Positions 34,303-43,895 of a stretch of 64,000 bases of DNA are shown piece by piece. Where the stretch lies: contig NZ_JAIXHL010000006.1 of assembly GCF_030145815.1 (NCBI RefSeq), forward strand, positions 124,001 through 188,000, written 5' to 3'. Source of the stretch: Sphingomonas sp. (GTDB taxonomy: Bacteria; Pseudomonadota; Alphaproteobacteria; Sphingomonadales; Sphingomonadaceae). The notes beneath the pieces are model-generated. The model had not been told where the DNA came from. It did not search any database and saw nothing but the letters and a program-made list of their open reading frames with translations. Numbering within the stretch: position 1 is the first letter of the stretch; every line of letters starts with the position of its first letter. The translations under genes and the position numbers were made by a program.

Positions 34303-36916
34303 CGATCGCGGCCTGGGCGTTGCCGCCCTCGGGACCGCCACCCTGCGCCATGTCCGGCCGCCCGCCGCCGCCCTGCCCGCCCAGCGCGGCGACGCCACGC
34401 TTGACCAGCTCGACGGCACTGAAGGTGCCGGTCAGGTCGTCGGTGACACCCACCGCGATCGCTGCACGCCCTTCATTTACCGCGACAAAAGCTACCACAG
34501 CTGAACCGATGCGGCCTTTCGCCTCATCGACCGCACCGCGCAGTGCCTTGGGGTCGAGCCCGTCGAGGATCTGGCCGACGAAGTTCACGCCGCCGACCTG
34601 CTCGGGACCCGCCGGTGCCGCAGCCCCGCCGCCACCCATGGCCAGAGCCTTCTTCGCCTCGGCCAGTTCCCGCTCCAGCTTGCGCCGTTCCTCGACCAGC
34701 GCCGCGACGCGGGCACCGACTTCATCGGGTGACGTCTTGAGCGTTGCCGCCACCTCGCGCAGCTTCGCGTCGCGCTCGCCCAGCCAGACGCGCGCCGCTT
34801 CGCCGGTCAGCGCCTCGATCCGGCGCACACCGCTCGACACCGCGCTTTCGCTGACGATCTTGAACACCGCGATATCGCCGGTCGCCTTGACGTGCGTCCC
34901 GCCGCACAGCTCGACCGAATAATGTTTCTCGGTCAGGCGGCCCATCGACAGGACGCGGACCTCGTCACCATATTTCTCGCCGAACAGCGCCAGCGCACCT
35001 GCGGCAACCGCGTCGTCCGGGGTCATCAGCCGCGTGCCGACGGTATCGTTGGCGCGAATCTCCGCATTCACCTCGGCCTCGATATCCGCAATCTCCGCCG
35101 CGCTCAGCGCCGAGGGGTGCGAGAAGTCGAAGCGCAGGCGATCTGGCGCAACCAGCGATCCCTTTTGCGTGACATGCCCGCCAAGCCGGTTGCGGAGCGC
35201 GGCGTGCAGCAGGTGCGTGGCCGAGTGATTGGCACGAATCGCATCGCGGCGCGTGACATCGATCGCCAGCTTGACGGTGTCGCCGACCTTGATCTCGCCG
35301 CGCGCCAGCGTCGCCTGATGCGCGTGCAGCCGGCCGAGCGGCTTGGATGTATCGCTGACGATCGCCTCGGCCACGTCATTGCCGATCGTGCCCGCGTCGC
35401 CCATCTGGCCGCCGCTCTCGCCATAGAAGGGCGTCTGGTTGGTGAGGATCGTGACCTCGTCCCCCGCGCCGACGCGGTCGACGCGCACGCCGTCCTTGAC
35501 CAGCGCCACCACCTGGCCCTCGCCCTCGGTCGCGCTATAGCCGGTGAATTCGGTGCTCCCCAGTTCTTCGGCGATGTCGAACCATACTTCGTCGCTGGCC
35601 TTGGCGCCCGAGCCCTTCCACGCGGCGCGCGCGGCATCCTTCTGACGCTTCATCGCCGCGTCGAACCCGTCCCGGTCGACCTTCATCCCCTGCGGACGCA
35701 GCGCATCCTCGGTCAAGTCATAGGGGAAGCCATAGGTGTCGTAGAGCTTGAACGCGGTCTCGCCGGGCAGGGTATCGCCCTCGCCCATCGACCCCGTCGC
35801 CTCGTCCAGCAGCTTGAGGCCGTTCGCCAAGGTCTGGCGGAAGCGGGTTTCCTCCTGCAACAACGTTGCCTCGATCAGCGGCTGCGCGCGGACCAGTTCG
35901 GGATAGGCGCCGCCCATTTCCGCGACCAACGCCGGCACCATGCGGTGCATCAACGGCTCCTTCGCGCCAAGGATATGCGCGTGGCGCATCGCGCGGCGCA
36001 TGATCCGGCGCAGCACATAGCCGCGCCCTTCATTGGCCGGCAGCACGCCATCGGCGACCAGGAAGCCGGACGTGCGGATATGGTCGGCGATCACGCGATG
36101 GCTCGCCTGATTGTCGCCGGTCGTCGCCGACCCCGTCAGCGCGCCGCTCTCGGCGATCAGTGCCTTGAACGTGTCGGTGTCGTAATTGTCGTGCACGCCC
36201 TGAAGCACCGCCGCGATCCGCTCCAGCCCCATGCCGGTGTCGATGCTCGGCTTGGGCAGGTCGCCGACAATCTGGTCCGCCTCCTGCACATGCTGCATGA
36301 AGACGAGGTTCCAGATCTCGACAAAGCGGTCGCCATCCTCTTCCGGGCTGCCCGGGGGGCCGCCCCAGATATGGTCTCCATGGTCGTAGAAGATCTCCGA
36401 GCACGGCCCGCACGGACCATCCGACCCCATCGCCCAGAAATTATCCTTGGTCGCGATGCGGATGATGCGCTCTTCGGGGAGCCCAGCGATCTTCTTCCAC
36501 AGCTCGAACGCCTGATCATCGGTGTGATAGACCGTCGCGGTCAGCTTGTGCGCCGGCAGACCCCATTCCTTGGTCAGCAGCGTCCAGGCATGCAGGATCG
36601 CCTGCTCCTTGAAATAGTCTCCGAACGAGAAATTCCCGAGCATTTCGAAGAAGGTATGATGCCGCGCGGTATAGCCAACATTGTCGAGATCGTTATGCTT
36701 GCCGCCCGCGCGCACGCACTTCTGGCTCGACGCCGCAGTGGTGTAGGGCCGCGTCTCCAGCCCGGTGAACACGTTCTTGAACGGCACCATGCCAGCATTG
36801 ACGAACATCAGCGTCGGATCGTTGTGCGGCACCAGCGGCGCGGACGGAACGCGGGCATGGCCCTGGCCCTCGAAATAGTCGAGGAAGCTGCGGCGGATAT
36901 CGTTGGTCGAGGTCAT
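34259..36916 (-). CDS. alaS: Alanine-tRNA ligase
   Basis: AlaRS charges tRNA-Ala (one such tRNA is encoded at 6.6 kb) and hydrolyses mischarged Ser/Gly-tRNA. The 885-residue product contains the class II core ([51 protein letters not shown]), the editing domain with [13 protein letters not shown] and [12 protein letters not shown], and a C-terminal DHHA1 domain ending [13 protein letters not shown]. All zinc and editing residues visible are intact. A promoter-like TTGAGC-N17-TAAGTC pair lies just upstream (36923-36951). Confidence 0.97.
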   Translation of the reverse strand: MTSTNDIRRSFLDYFEGQGHARVPSAPLVPHNDPTLMFVNAGMVPFKNVFTGLETRPYTTAASSQKCVRAGGKHNDLDNVGYTARHHTFFEMLGNFSFGDYFKEQAILHAWTLLTKEWGLPAHKLTATVYHTDDQAFELWKKIAGLPEERIIRIATKDNFWAMGSDGPCGPCSEIFYDHGDHIWGGPPGSPEEDGDRFVEIWNLVFMQHVQEADQIVGDLPKPSIDTGMGLERIAAVLQGVHDNYDTDTFKALIAESGALTGSATTGDNQASHRVIADHIRTSGFLVADGVLPANEGRGYVLRRIMRRAMRHAHILGAKEPLMHRMVPALVAEMGGAYPELVRAQPLIEATLLQEETRFRQTLANGLKLLDEATGSMGEGDTLPGETAFKLYDTYGFPYDLTEDALRPQGMKVDRDGFDAAMKRQKDAARAAWKGSGAKASDEVWFDIAEELGSTEFTGYSATEGEGQVVALVKDGVRVDRVGAGDEVTILTNQTPFYGESGGQMGDAGTIGNDVAEAIVSDTSKPLGRLHAHQATLARGEIKVGDTVKLAIDVTRRDAIRANHSATHLLHAALRNRLGGHVTQKGSLVAPDRLRFDFSHPSALSAAEIADIEAEVNAEIRANDTVGTRLMTPDDAVAAGALALFGEKYGDEVRVLSMGRLTEKHYSVELCGGTHVKATGDIAVFKIVSESAVSSGVRRIEALTGEAARVWLGERDAKLREVAATLKTSPDEVGARVAALVEERRKLERELAEAKKALAMGGGGAAAPAGPEQVGGVNFVGQILDGLDPKALRGAVDEAKGRIGSAVVAFVAVNEGRAAIAVGVTDDLTGTFSAVELVKRGVAALGGQGGGGRPDMAQGGGPEGGNAQAAIDAVKTALAEEKATA

Positions 36917-36922
36917 TTGCGC

Positions 36923-36951
36923 GACTTAAGCGCGCGCGCGCGTTCGCTCAA
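36923..36951 (-). promoter_or_regulatory. Candidate alaS promoter
   Basis: On the minus strand TTGAGC and TAAGTC are spaced 17 bp by an almost pure GC-alternating run. The -10 box ends 6 bp before the alaS ATG. Confidence 0.35.
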
Positions 36952-36982
36952 GCGAAACGGTTCGATCAGGGTGATTGGTAGG

Positions 36983-37420
36983 CTAGCGGCCGTTGCAACG
37001 GGCTTCAATTCGCCACCGCCGATGGCGGTCTTTGACGACGTTGGCCGGGATGGAAAACTCGATGACCGAGCATCCTCCATCAGCGATGCTCGGAAGTTCA
37101 TCGCTGTTCTTCAGCCAGATTCGCTCACCAGCTTTCAGGGCTGACCGAAATGCCGCCGACTCTTCACAAGGAACGGTGCCTTTACCCATTTCCTCGCATT
37201 CGGCATCGGACGGCGTGTCAGGGAAGTGGTAGGTAAAAACCGCACGAACCGATCCGTCTCGCTCCTGCAAATAGTATCTCGCGTATTGATCAAGTGAACG
37301 GGCTTCGCCAGGCATGACGACGCTCGTTTCGATCTTATCCATGAGCAAAGCATTTGGATCGGCCGGTTCAGCGTCGCAGCCAAACAACAAGATGCTTGGG
37401 ATGACGGCGAGAACTTTCAC
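36983..37420 (-). CDS. Putative lipoprotein, unknown function
   Basis: A 145-residue protein with a short lipoprotein signal (MKVLAVIPSILLFGC, lipobox LFGC at residues 12-15). The mature part has conserved-looking cysteines (AECEEMG, TVPCEES, GGCSVIE, EARCNGR) that could form two disulfides. I recognise no family. Codon use is less GC-rich than in its neighbours. Its ATG overlaps the stop of the M24 peptidase gene by 4 nt, so it is the third gene of the symporter-peptidase operon. Because of its composition it may be a recent addition. Confidence 0.65.
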   Translation of the reverse strand: MKVLAVIPSILLFGCDAEPADPNALLMDKIETSVVMPGEARSLDQYARYYLQERDGSVRAVFTYHFPDTPSDAECEEMGKGTVPCEESAAFRSALKAGERIWLKNSDELPSIADGGCSVIEFSIPANVVKDRHRRWRIEARCNGR

Positions 37421-38667
37421 CCAATCGGCTCCTCAATCGACACCGGCGGCACGCTGAACCATTTCGGCCCTGCCTCGGTCATGTGGAAGCAATCTTCCAG
37501 CCGCACCCCGAATTTGCCCGGCAGATACAGGCCGGGTTCGTTCGAGAAGCACATGCCCGGCGCCAGCTTTGTCGCCTCGCCGCGCACCAGGTTGATCGGC
37601 TCGTGCCCGTCCATGCCGATGCCATGGCCGGTGCGGTGCGACAGGCCGGGAAGCTTATAGTCGGGGCCATAGCCCAGCGTCGCATACCATCCGCGCACAG
37701 CATCATCGACGCGACCCGCCGAAACGCCAAGCTGCGCGGCAGCGAACGCGCGCTGCTGCCCGGCGCGGACATGTTCCCACACCTTCCGTTGCTCCGCATT
37801 CGCCGCGCCATGAACAAAGGTGCGGCTGATATCGCTTTCATAGCCATGGACCCGCGCGCCGCAGTCCATCAGCACGACTTCGCCCTTCACGACCCGTTGC
37901 GGCTTGCCCGTGCCGTGCGGATAGGCCGATGCCTCGCCCAGCAGGATCAGGTTGAACGCCACCTGCCCGCCCAGCTTGACGGTCGCCGCAGTCATCAGCG
38001 CGGCGATATCAGCGGGGGTCATGCCCGCCTCGATCCGGGGGTAGGTCCAGCGATAGGCGGCAAGCGTCACGTCCGCGGCCTTCTGCATCAGCGCGATCTC
38101 GGCCGGCGTCTTGAACATCCGGCACCCGCGCACGACCGGGTTGGCCGACACGATCTTCACGCCTGCCAGCGCCCGCCACATGCCGTCGACCGCAAAGAAG
38201 CGCGCGGTTTCCTCGATCCCCAGCGGGCGACCGAGCAGCTTTTTCTCGCGCAGGAACCCGGCGACCACCGCGAACGGGTCCTCATGCTCCTGCCACACCC
38301 GGATTTCCGCCGGGATGCCGAGCGATTCGCGGACCGACGGCTCCTCGAAAAACGGGGTGACGATGATCGGATCGCCCTCGACCGGGATCACCGCCGCGGT
38401 CAGCCGCTCGCTCCGCCCCCAGCGCACCCCGGTGAAATAGAGCAGGCTCGCCCCCGGCTCGATCAGCACCGCGCCGATGCCGTTCGCCTTCATCAGCGCC
38501 TGCGCGCGGGCGAGCCGAGCGGCGCGCTCCTCCCGACCGATCGGCGCCGCGTCGCCGGTGATCGGCTGGAGCGCCGACAGGTCGCTTTCTGCCGCCCGCG
38601 CGACGGCGGAAAATCCGATCGGCGCCAGAGCTCCCGCCGCGAGCAGTCCGCGTCGGGAGAGCCTCAT
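37417..38667 (-). CDS. Tat-exported M24 peptidase (Xaa-Pro aminopeptidase-like)
   Basis: A 416-residue protein. It has a twin-arginine signal (MRLSRRGLLAAGALAPIGFSA), an N-terminal creatinase-like domain (about residues 40-180) and the pita-bread M24 catalytic domain. The metal-ligand regions are visible: MDCGARVHGYESDISRTF (two Asp), GHGIGMDGHEP (His) and FSNEPGLYLPGKFGVRLEDC (two Glu). Such enzymes remove N-terminal residues next to proline. Periplasmic location plus coupling to a dicarboxylate/amino-acid symporter suggests a peptide-scavenging operon. Confidence 0.88.
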   Translation of the reverse strand: MRLSRRGLLAAGALAPIGFSAVARAAESDLSALQPITGDAAPIGREERAARLARAQALMKANGIGAVLIEPGASLLYFTGVRWGRSERLTAAVIPVEGDPIIVTPFFEEPSVRESLGIPAEIRVWQEHEDPFAVVAGFLREKKLLGRPLGIEETARFFAVDGMWRALAGVKIVSANPVVRGCRMFKTPAEIALMQKAADVTLAAYRWTYPRIEAGMTPADIAALMTAATVKLGGQVAFNLILLGEASAYPHGTGKPQRVVKGEVVLMDCGARVHGYESDISRTFVHGAANAEQRKVWEHVRAGQQRAFAAAQLGVSAGRVDDAVRGWYATLGYGPDYKLPGLSHRTGHGIGMDGHEPINLVRGEATKLAPGMCFSNEPGLYLPGKFGVRLEDCFHMTEAGPKWFSVPPVSIEEPIG

Positions 38668-39974
38668 GCGGATGCCTCGGCTGGCTCCTTCTCACCCGCC
38701 GACACGATCGTCGCGAGCACCAGATCGCCGATCACGTTGAGCACGGTGCGGCACATGTCGAGGAAGCGATCAACGCCCAGCACCAGCCCGATCCCCGCCG
38801 GCGGGACGCCGACCATGCCCAGGATCAGCGCGATCACCGGCAGCGACCCTGCGGGAACACCCGCCGTGCCGATACCGCCAAGGATGCACACCAGCATCAC
38901 CGTGATCTGCTGTCCCAGCGTCAGATCGACGCCAAAGAACTGCGCGAGGAAGATCACCGTCACCCCCTCGAACATCGCGGTGCCGTTCTGGTTGGCAGTC
39001 GCACCGATGGTCAGCACGAAGCGCGACACCTTGGGCGGCAGCTTGAGCTTGGTTTCGGCGACCCGCAGTGCGGTCGGCAGCGTTGCGTTGGACGACGCGG
39101 TGGAGAAGGCCATCACCGCCGCCTCTTGCGTCTGGCGGAAGAAGGCGAGCGGGTTCTTGCGCGCGAGCAGGAGCAGCAGGATCGGAAAGATGATGAACAT
39201 CTGCGTCCCGAGCGCCGCCAGCACCACGCCGACAAAGGCGAGCAGCCGCACCAGCAGTTCCCAGCCGAACAAAGCGGCGAGGTTGAACATGAAGCAGAAG
39301 ACCGCGATCGGCGCGAGGCGAATGACGAGGCCGATCAGCCGCATCGACACCTCGAATACGCCCTCGATCCCGCGCTTGAGCGTCTGGACGTGCGGCTTGT
39401 CGAGGGTCAGCAGGATGCCGATGCCAAAGAATAGCGCGAAGAACATGATCGCGAGGATGTCGTTCGCGGTCATGGCCGCGACGACATTGGTGGGAACAAT
39501 GTTGAGGATCGCATCCACCCCGGTCGGCGTGGTGGCGGTGCGGTCGAGGATAGCGCCCGCGCTATCGCCCGACGCGGCAAGCAGCGCCTGTGCCTCGACG
39601 CGATCCACCCCGGCGCCGGGCTGAAGCAGGTTGACCAGCACCAGGCTTACGATCACCGCAATCGTCGAAACACAGATGGTCAGCACCAATGTGCGCAGCC
39701 CGACGCGTTTCAGTGCCGCGATCTCACCCATTTCGGCGATGCCGACGACGAGTGCCGAGAACAGCAGCGGGATCACCAGCATGAACAACAGGCGCAGGAA
39801 CACCTGACCGATCGGGCCGGTGACATAGGTCGTTACCGTCTTGACCCATGCCGCGTCGGCCGAGGTGAAATGCACGAACAGGCCGAGGGCCAGGCCGAGC
39901 ACGAACCCGCCCAGCATCTGCCATTGCAGCGTCGATTCGCGCCGCTGCTCAATTACCGCCTCTGCGCCCGACAT
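38664..39974 (-). CDS. Dicarboxylate/amino acid:cation symporter (DAACS family)
   Basis: A 436-residue inner-membrane protein of the glutamate/aspartate/C4-dicarboxylate symporter family. Visible signatures are LFLRLLFMLVIPLLFSALVVGI, the serine-rich reentrant loop with AFSTASSNATLPTAL, TIGATANQNGTAMFEGV and the C-terminal GGIGTAGVPAGSLPV. Glutamate, aspartate or dicarboxylates are probable substrates, co-transported with Na+ or H+. It is the first gene of a three-gene operon with an M24 peptidase and a lipoprotein (4-nt overlaps). Confidence 0.92.
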   Translation of the reverse strand: MSGAEAVIEQRRESTLQWQMLGGFVLGLALGLFVHFTSADAAWVKTVTTYVTGPIGQVFLRLLFMLVIPLLFSALVVGIAEMGEIAALKRVGLRTLVLTICVSTIAVIVSLVLVNLLQPGAGVDRVEAQALLAASGDSAGAILDRTATTPTGVDAILNIVPTNVVAAMTANDILAIMFFALFFGIGILLTLDKPHVQTLKRGIEGVFEVSMRLIGLVIRLAPIAVFCFMFNLAALFGWELLVRLLAFVGVVLAALGTQMFIIFPILLLLLARKNPLAFFRQTQEAAVMAFSTASSNATLPTALRVAETKLKLPPKVSRFVLTIGATANQNGTAMFEGVTVIFLAQFFGVDLTLGQQITVMLVCILGGIGTAGVPAGSLPVIALILGMVGVPPAGIGLVLGVDRFLDMCRTVLNVIGDLVLATIVSAGEKEPAEASA

Positions 39975-39999
39975 GCGTCCCCCTCAAATTGTTGCGGCG

Positions 40000-40641
40000 T
40001 CACGCATAGGCATAGGGGCCGCCCTTGGCGAGAGCCGTCTGATAGGCCGGGCGGGAGTGAACCTTGTCGAGCCACGCGATCGTCGCCGGACGCGACGCGT
40101 CGAGCCCGCCGCGCGACCGCGCCGCTTCCAGCGGAAAACTCATCATCACATCGGCGGCGGTCATCGCATCGCCAGCGAACCAAGGGCGGCTGGCGAGTTC
40201 GGCTTCGACGAAATCGAGATGGACGTCGATCATCGGCTGGATCTTCTTCTGCGCCGCCTTGCCGAAGATCGGCACGCGCATCAGCACCAGCTTGACCAGC
40301 AGCGGCGGCATCATCGAGCCCTCGGCATAATGCATGAAGTGGCGATAGCGCAGCGCCGACTCGCGATGCGCAGGCGCGCCCAGCTTGCCGTCCGCCTTTT
40401 CGACCAGATACTCGATGATCGCGCCGGTTTCGGCAACGGTGCGCGGCGAATCGTTGGTGGGATCGGCATCGACGATCACCGGCGACTTGCCCAACGGGTG
40501 GACCGCGCGCAGCTCGGGCGGGGCCAGCATCGTCTTGGGGTTCCGCGCGTACCGCTTGATATCGTACGGGAGCCCGAGCTCCTCAAGCAGCCACAGCACC
40601 CGCTGCGACCGCGAGTTTTCGAGATGGTGGACGGTGATCAT
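40000..40641 (-). CDS. Glutathione S-transferase
   Basis: A 213-residue GST. The N-terminal thioredoxin-like domain contains ENSRSQRVLWLLEELGLPY with a Ser in the catalytic position, HPLGKSPVIVDAD and the glutathione-binding ETGAIIEYL; the all-helical C-terminal domain has the N-capping ...MTAADVMMSF segment. The substrate is unknown. The ATG at 40641 is preferred because GGAG lies 9 nt upstream; an ATG 15 nt earlier lacks a good site. It lies 25 bp upstream of the symporter gene on the same strand and could be cotranscribed with it. Confidence 0.9.
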   Translation of the reverse strand: MITVHHLENSRSQRVLWLLEELGLPYDIKRYARNPKTMLAPPELRAVHPLGKSPVIVDADPTNDSPRTVAETGAIIEYLVEKADGKLGAPAHRESALRYRHFMHYAEGSMMPPLLVKLVLMRVPIFGKAAQKKIQPMIDVHLDFVEAELASRPWFAGDAMTAADVMMSFPLEAARSRGGLDASRPATIAWLDKVHSRPAYQTALAKGGPYAYA

Positions 40642-40908
40642 CGCTACGTGCTCCATTGCCGGTCCCGTGCGGGTTTGCGCGGTTGTGCGCGGATGCCGCG
40701 AAAATGGAAAGAGGCTCCAACGCCCTGAACCCGCCGCGCTCCACGATCAATGCGCGCCACACGAAGTTTGCGCGACGAGGGTCTAGCCTCGCGCACCTCG
40801 CTGCGCTATTTTCAAGCCGTCGCGTGACTGGCGAAGCAGGTGGCACCACCGTGGAGCGCGACCTCGCAATGCCGCTCGCCTGGGCATCCTCTGATTGACG
40901 GAGCCCGT

Positions 40909-41394
40909 ATGTCCGACCCGACGCATATCCCAAACTGGAAACGCCTCGACGCGCAGATCACGACGTCGGGCCAGCCGAGCGAGGCTGAACTCTCGGAGCT
41001 TGCGGCGATGGGCGTGCGCCATGTCATCAATCTCGCGCTACACACGCATGAACGCGCGCTACCCGACGAGGCGGCGAGCGTTGCTGCGGCGGGCATGACC
41101 TACACCCATATCCCGGTCGCGTTCGATGCGCCGAGCGAGGCGGATTTCGCGCGCTTCTGCAGTGCGCTGGCTGCGCTGGGAGATGCGCCTGTCCACGTCC
41201 ACTGCATCCTCAATCTGCGCGTGTCGGCGTTCTTCTATCGGTATCGCCGCGATGTGCTCGGGTGGGAAGCGGCGGCAGCGCGTGCGTCGATGGAGGCGCT
41301 GTGGCAGCCGGGAGGCGTGTGGGCGGCCTTCATCGGGGATACCGACAGCGTCGCACTGGCGCACCGCCCGCCACGCGAAGCCAACCCGCTCTGA
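40909..41394 (+). CDS. Tyrosine/dual-specificity phosphatase-like protein with CX4R loop
   Basis: A 161-residue protein of the bacterial PTP-like group related to DUF442. The start IPNWKRLDAQITTSGQPSEAEL and GVRHVINLALHTHE give the fold, and the active-site loop is VHVHCILNLRVSAF with Cys99 and Arg104. Only four residues separate Cys and Arg, one fewer than the standard CX5R of PTPs; relatives with HCxxNxRVSAF share this spacing, so it may be a subfamily trait rather than damage. Substrate unknown. The 267 bp before it hold no gene I can support. Confidence 0.75.
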   Translation: MSDPTHIPNWKRLDAQITTSGQPSEAELSELAAMGVRHVINLALHTHERALPDEAASVAAAGMTYTHIPVAFDAPSEADFARFCSALAALGDAPVHVHCILNLRVSAFFYRYRRDVLGWEAAAARASMEALWQPGGVWAAFIGDTDSVALAHRPPREANPL

Positions 41395-41468
41395 CATAAC
41401 ATGGGCCTGTGCGTTACCGCTGGAAACAAGGCGTTCTGGACCGTTCTTGACCTCCCCCGAAAACAGGA

Positions 41469-41497
41469 AAGGCCCGGCGCACGCCACGCCGAGCCTT
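41469..41497 (-). terminator. Hairpin with T-rich tail on the minus strand
   Basis: On the minus strand AAGGCTCGGCG pairs with CGCCGGGCCTT (one mismatch) around a 7-nt loop, followed by TCCTGTTTTC. It lies about 140 nt after the recA stop and probably terminates recA, or else a short transcript starting in the intergenic region. Confidence 0.5.
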
Positions 41498-41577
41498 CCA
41501 ATGGGAGACTGGTCCCTTGACCGCCACCGACCTGTCGATCCGGCACGGCCCGCACGGACATTGCTGCCCGAAACTGG

Positions 41578-41592
41578 TTAATGGCGGCTTTA
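41578..41592. promoter_or_regulatory. CtrA-like box in the recA 3' intergenic region
   Basis: TTAATGGCGGCTTTA matches TTAA-N7-TTAA at 7 of 8 fixed positions; read on the minus strand it is CTAAAG-N5-TTAAC, like the boxes at 6501 and 14351. It lies between convergent genes, so no protein gene is obviously controlled. Confidence 0.3.
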
Positions 41593-41638
41593 GCCCGGGC
41601 TCCGCATCAATCCGGAGCGGTGCACAGCCGCCAGATAC

Positions 41639-42709
41639 TCAGACGTCGTCCTCGGCGTCCGGGCCGGTCATCATCTCTTCGGCAACCTGTTCGGTGCGGT
41701 TGCGGATTGCCGCTTCCAGACGCGAGCACACCTCAGGGTTTTCCTTGAGGAACGTCTTGGCGTTCTCACGGCCCTGGCCGATACGGATGCTGTCATAGCT
41801 GAACCAGGCGCCGGCCTTCTCGACCAGCCCGGCCTTGACGCCGATGTCGAGGATCTCGCCGATCTTGGAGATACCCTGCCCGTACATGATGTCGAACTCG
41901 ACCTGCTTGAACGGCGGGGCGACCTTGTTCTTCACCACCTTCACGCGGGTGGTGTTGCCGATGATATCGTCGCGATCCTTGATCTGGCCGGTGCGGCGGA
42001 TGTCGAGCCGGACCGAGGCGTAAAATTTGAGCGCATTGCCGCCGGTCGTGGTTTCCGGATTGCCGTACATCACGCCGATCTTCATGCGCAGCTGGTTGAT
42101 GAAGATCACCATGCAGCGCGAGCGGCTGATCGAACCGGTCAGCTTGCGCAGCGATTGCGACATCAGGCGCGCCTGCAGGCCGACATGGCTGTCGCCCATC
42201 TCGCCCTCGATTTCCGCGCGCGGCACCAGCGCGGCGACCGAGTCAACCACCAGGACATCGATCGCGTTCGAGCGCACCAGCGTATCGACGATCTCCAGCG
42301 CCTGCTCGCCCGTATCGGGCTGCGACACGATCAACTCATCGATATTGACGCCCAGCTTCCGGGCATAAACCGGATCGAGCGCATGTTCGGCGTCGACGAA
42401 GGCCGCGACTCCGCCGCTCTTCTGCGCCTCGGCAATCACGTGCAGCGCCAGCGTGGTCTTGCCCGAGCTTTCCGGCCCATAGACCTCGATCACACGACCA
42501 CGCGGCAGACCGCCAACGCCCAGCGCAATGTCGAGCCCGAGCGATCCGGTCGAGATCGCCTCGACCTGCATCGTCTCCTTCGAGCCGAGCTTCATCGCGC
42601 TGCCCTTGCCGAAGGCGCGGTCGATCTGTGCGAGCGCTGCGTCGAGCGCCTTCTGCTTGTCCGGAGAAATGCCCATCTTTCCTTCGATCACCTTGAGGGA
42701 AGCTGCCAT
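41639..42709 (-). CDS. recA: Recombinase RecA
   Basis: RecA drives strand exchange and triggers LexA self-cleavage. The 356-residue protein has the Walker A site GPESSGKTT, the MAW-type region [21 protein letters not shown], the Walker B segment [12 protein letters not shown], loop L1/L2 regions, and [15 protein letters not shown], all intact. It ends with an acidic tail (GPDAEDDV) that modulates DNA binding. A perfect alphaproteobacterial LexA box overlaps its promoter. Confidence 0.98.
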   Translation of the reverse strand: MAASLKVIEGKMGISPDKQKALDAALAQIDRAFGKGSAMKLGSKETMQVEAISTGSLGLDIALGVGGLPRGRVIEVYGPESSGKTTLALHVIAEAQKSGGVAAFVDAEHALDPVYARKLGVNIDELIVSQPDTGEQALEIVDTLVRSNAIDVLVVDSVAALVPRAEIEGEMGDSHVGLQARLMSQSLRKLTGSISRSRCMVIFINQLRMKIGVMYGNPETTTGGNALKFYASVRLDIRRTGQIKDRDDIIGNTTRVKVVKNKVAPPFKQVEFDIMYGQGISKIGEILDIGVKAGLVEKAGAWFSYDSIRIGQGRENAKTFLKENPEVCSRLEAAIRNRTEQVAEEMMTGPDAEDDV

Positions 42710-42766
42710 GAGAAGTCTCCGTCGCTAAAGGCTTTGCGGCCCACGTTCAACCATTGCCTGAAGCGC

Positions 42767-42804
42767 CTCGTACAAGCTTTGTTCCACAAGAACAAGTGCG
42801 GAAC
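42767..42804 (-). promoter_or_regulatory. recA promoter with LexA (SOS) box
   Basis: On the minus strand GTTC-CGCACTT-GTTC (42804-42790) is an exact match to the alphaproteobacterial LexA consensus GTTC-N7-GTTC. Its second half forms part of a -35 box TTGTTC (42795-42790), spaced 17 bp from a -10 TACGAG (42772-42767). LexA binding here would block RNA polymerase, giving DNA-damage induction of recA. Confidence 0.9.
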
Positions 42805-42881
42805 GATCTTTTTTTGTTCTCATATTGCCGCGTCTGTTCGCAGCTCTTGCCCTCGGTGCGGGATCGCGCGATCCTTGGGCG

Positions 42882-43895
42882 ATGACCAACCCGACCGATT
42901 TCATCGCCGGCCTGCCCAAGGCCGAACTCCACCTGCACATCGAAGGCAGCCTCGAGCCCGAGCTGATGTTCGAACTCGCCCGGCGCAATCGCGTCGCGAT
43001 CCCGTTCGACAGTGTCGATGCGGTGCGCGCAGCGTACAGCTTTTCCAACCTGCAGGATTTCCTCGACATTTATTATGCCGGCGCGGACGTGCTGCGGGTT
43101 GAGCAGGATTTCTACGACCTCGCCGACGCCTATTTCGCGCGCGCCGCTGCCGATGGGGTGGTGCATTCCGAGATTTTCTTCGATCCTCAGACGCACACCG
43201 ATCGCGGCATTCCGTTTCAGGTCGTCGCCGACGGGCTGCTGACGGCGATGCGCGACGCCGAACGCCGCCATGGCGTGACGTCCAAGCTGATCCTGTGTTT
43301 CCTCCGCCATCTCGACGAGGAGGCGGCGTTCGCCACGCTCGACGCCGCCACCCCCTGGCTCGACCGGATCGCCGGGGTCGGGCTCGATTCGTCGGAGCTG
43401 GGTCACCCTCCCGAGAAATTCGCGCGCGTGTTCGCCGAGGCGGGAAATCTCGGCCTCAAGCGCGTCGCCCATGCCGGCGAGGAAGGGCCGCCGGACTATG
43501 TCTGGCAGGCACTCGACCTGCTCAATGTCGACCGGCTCGACCATGGCAATCGCAGCCTGGAGGATCCCAAGCTGGTCCGCTATCTCGCCGAACGCGAGAT
43601 GACGCTGACTGTCTGCCCGCTGTCGAACCTCAAGCTGTGCGTCGTCGACAGCCTGAAGGACCACCCCATCGATCAGATGCTCGACTGCGATCTCTATGCG
43701 ACGATCAATTCCGACGACCCCGCCTATTTCGGCGGCTATGTCGCGGACAATTACCGCGCAGTCGCCGCCGCGCGCGGGCTGACGCGCGATCAGATCGTGC
43801 AGCTGGCGCGGAACAGCTTCACCGGCTCCTTCCTCGACGATGCAACCGTCGCCGCACACCTTGCGCGGCTCGATGCCTATGTGGCGGCGCAGTAA
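42882..43895 (+). CDS. Adenine deaminase (adenosine deaminase family)
   Basis: A 337-residue metal-dependent hydrolase. The zinc ligands HLHIEG (His17, His19) are at the start, GVVHSEIFFDPQTHTDRG and HAGEEGP (catalytic His/Glu) in the middle, and the final NSDDPAYFG gives the Asp ligands. The motif GLDSSELGHPPEKF is the form seen in the adenine deaminase branch (yeast Aah1 and some pseudomonads) rather than in true adenosine deaminases, so hydrolysis of adenine to hypoxanthine is preferred. The phosphoribosyltransferase gene that follows (TAATG overlap) would convert hypoxanthine to IMP. Confidence 0.85.
   Translation: MTNPTDFIAGLPKAELHLHIEGSLEPELMFELARRNRVAIPFDSVDAVRAAYSFSNLQDFLDIYYAGADVLRVEQDFYDLADAYFARAAADGVVHSEIFFDPQTHTDRGIPFQVVADGLLTAMRDAERRHGVTSKLILCFLRHLDEEAAFATLDAATPWLDRIAGVGLDSSELGHPPEKFARVFAEAGNLGLKRVAHAGEEGPPDYVWQALDLLNVDRLDHGNRSLEDPKLVRYLAEREMTLTVCPLSNLKLCVVDSLKDHPIDQMLDCDLYATINSDDPAYFGGYVADNYRAVAAARGLTRDQIVQLARNSFTGSFLDDATVAAHLARLDAYVAAQ

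Noticed and set aside
34892-37144. 750-codon plus-strand frame opposite alaS
   Set aside because: Antisense shadow of alaS; the downstream part also runs through a different lower-GC gene.
40656-40898. 80-codon plus-strand ORF in the gap before the phosphatase gene
   Set aside because: No ribosome site, no domain, and overlap with the start of the glutathione S-transferase gene; I see nothing else in the 267-bp gap.
40909-41394. Damaged phosphatase (missing residue in the CX5R loop)
   Set aside because: The remainder of the protein is intact and relatives with HCxxNxRVSAF share the CX4R spacing, so it is treated as a subfamily feature.
41235-41561. 108-codon minus-strand ORF starting 17 bp after the CtrA-like box at 41578
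   Set aside because: Mostly antisense to the phosphatase gene with Arg/Ser-rich shadow composition.
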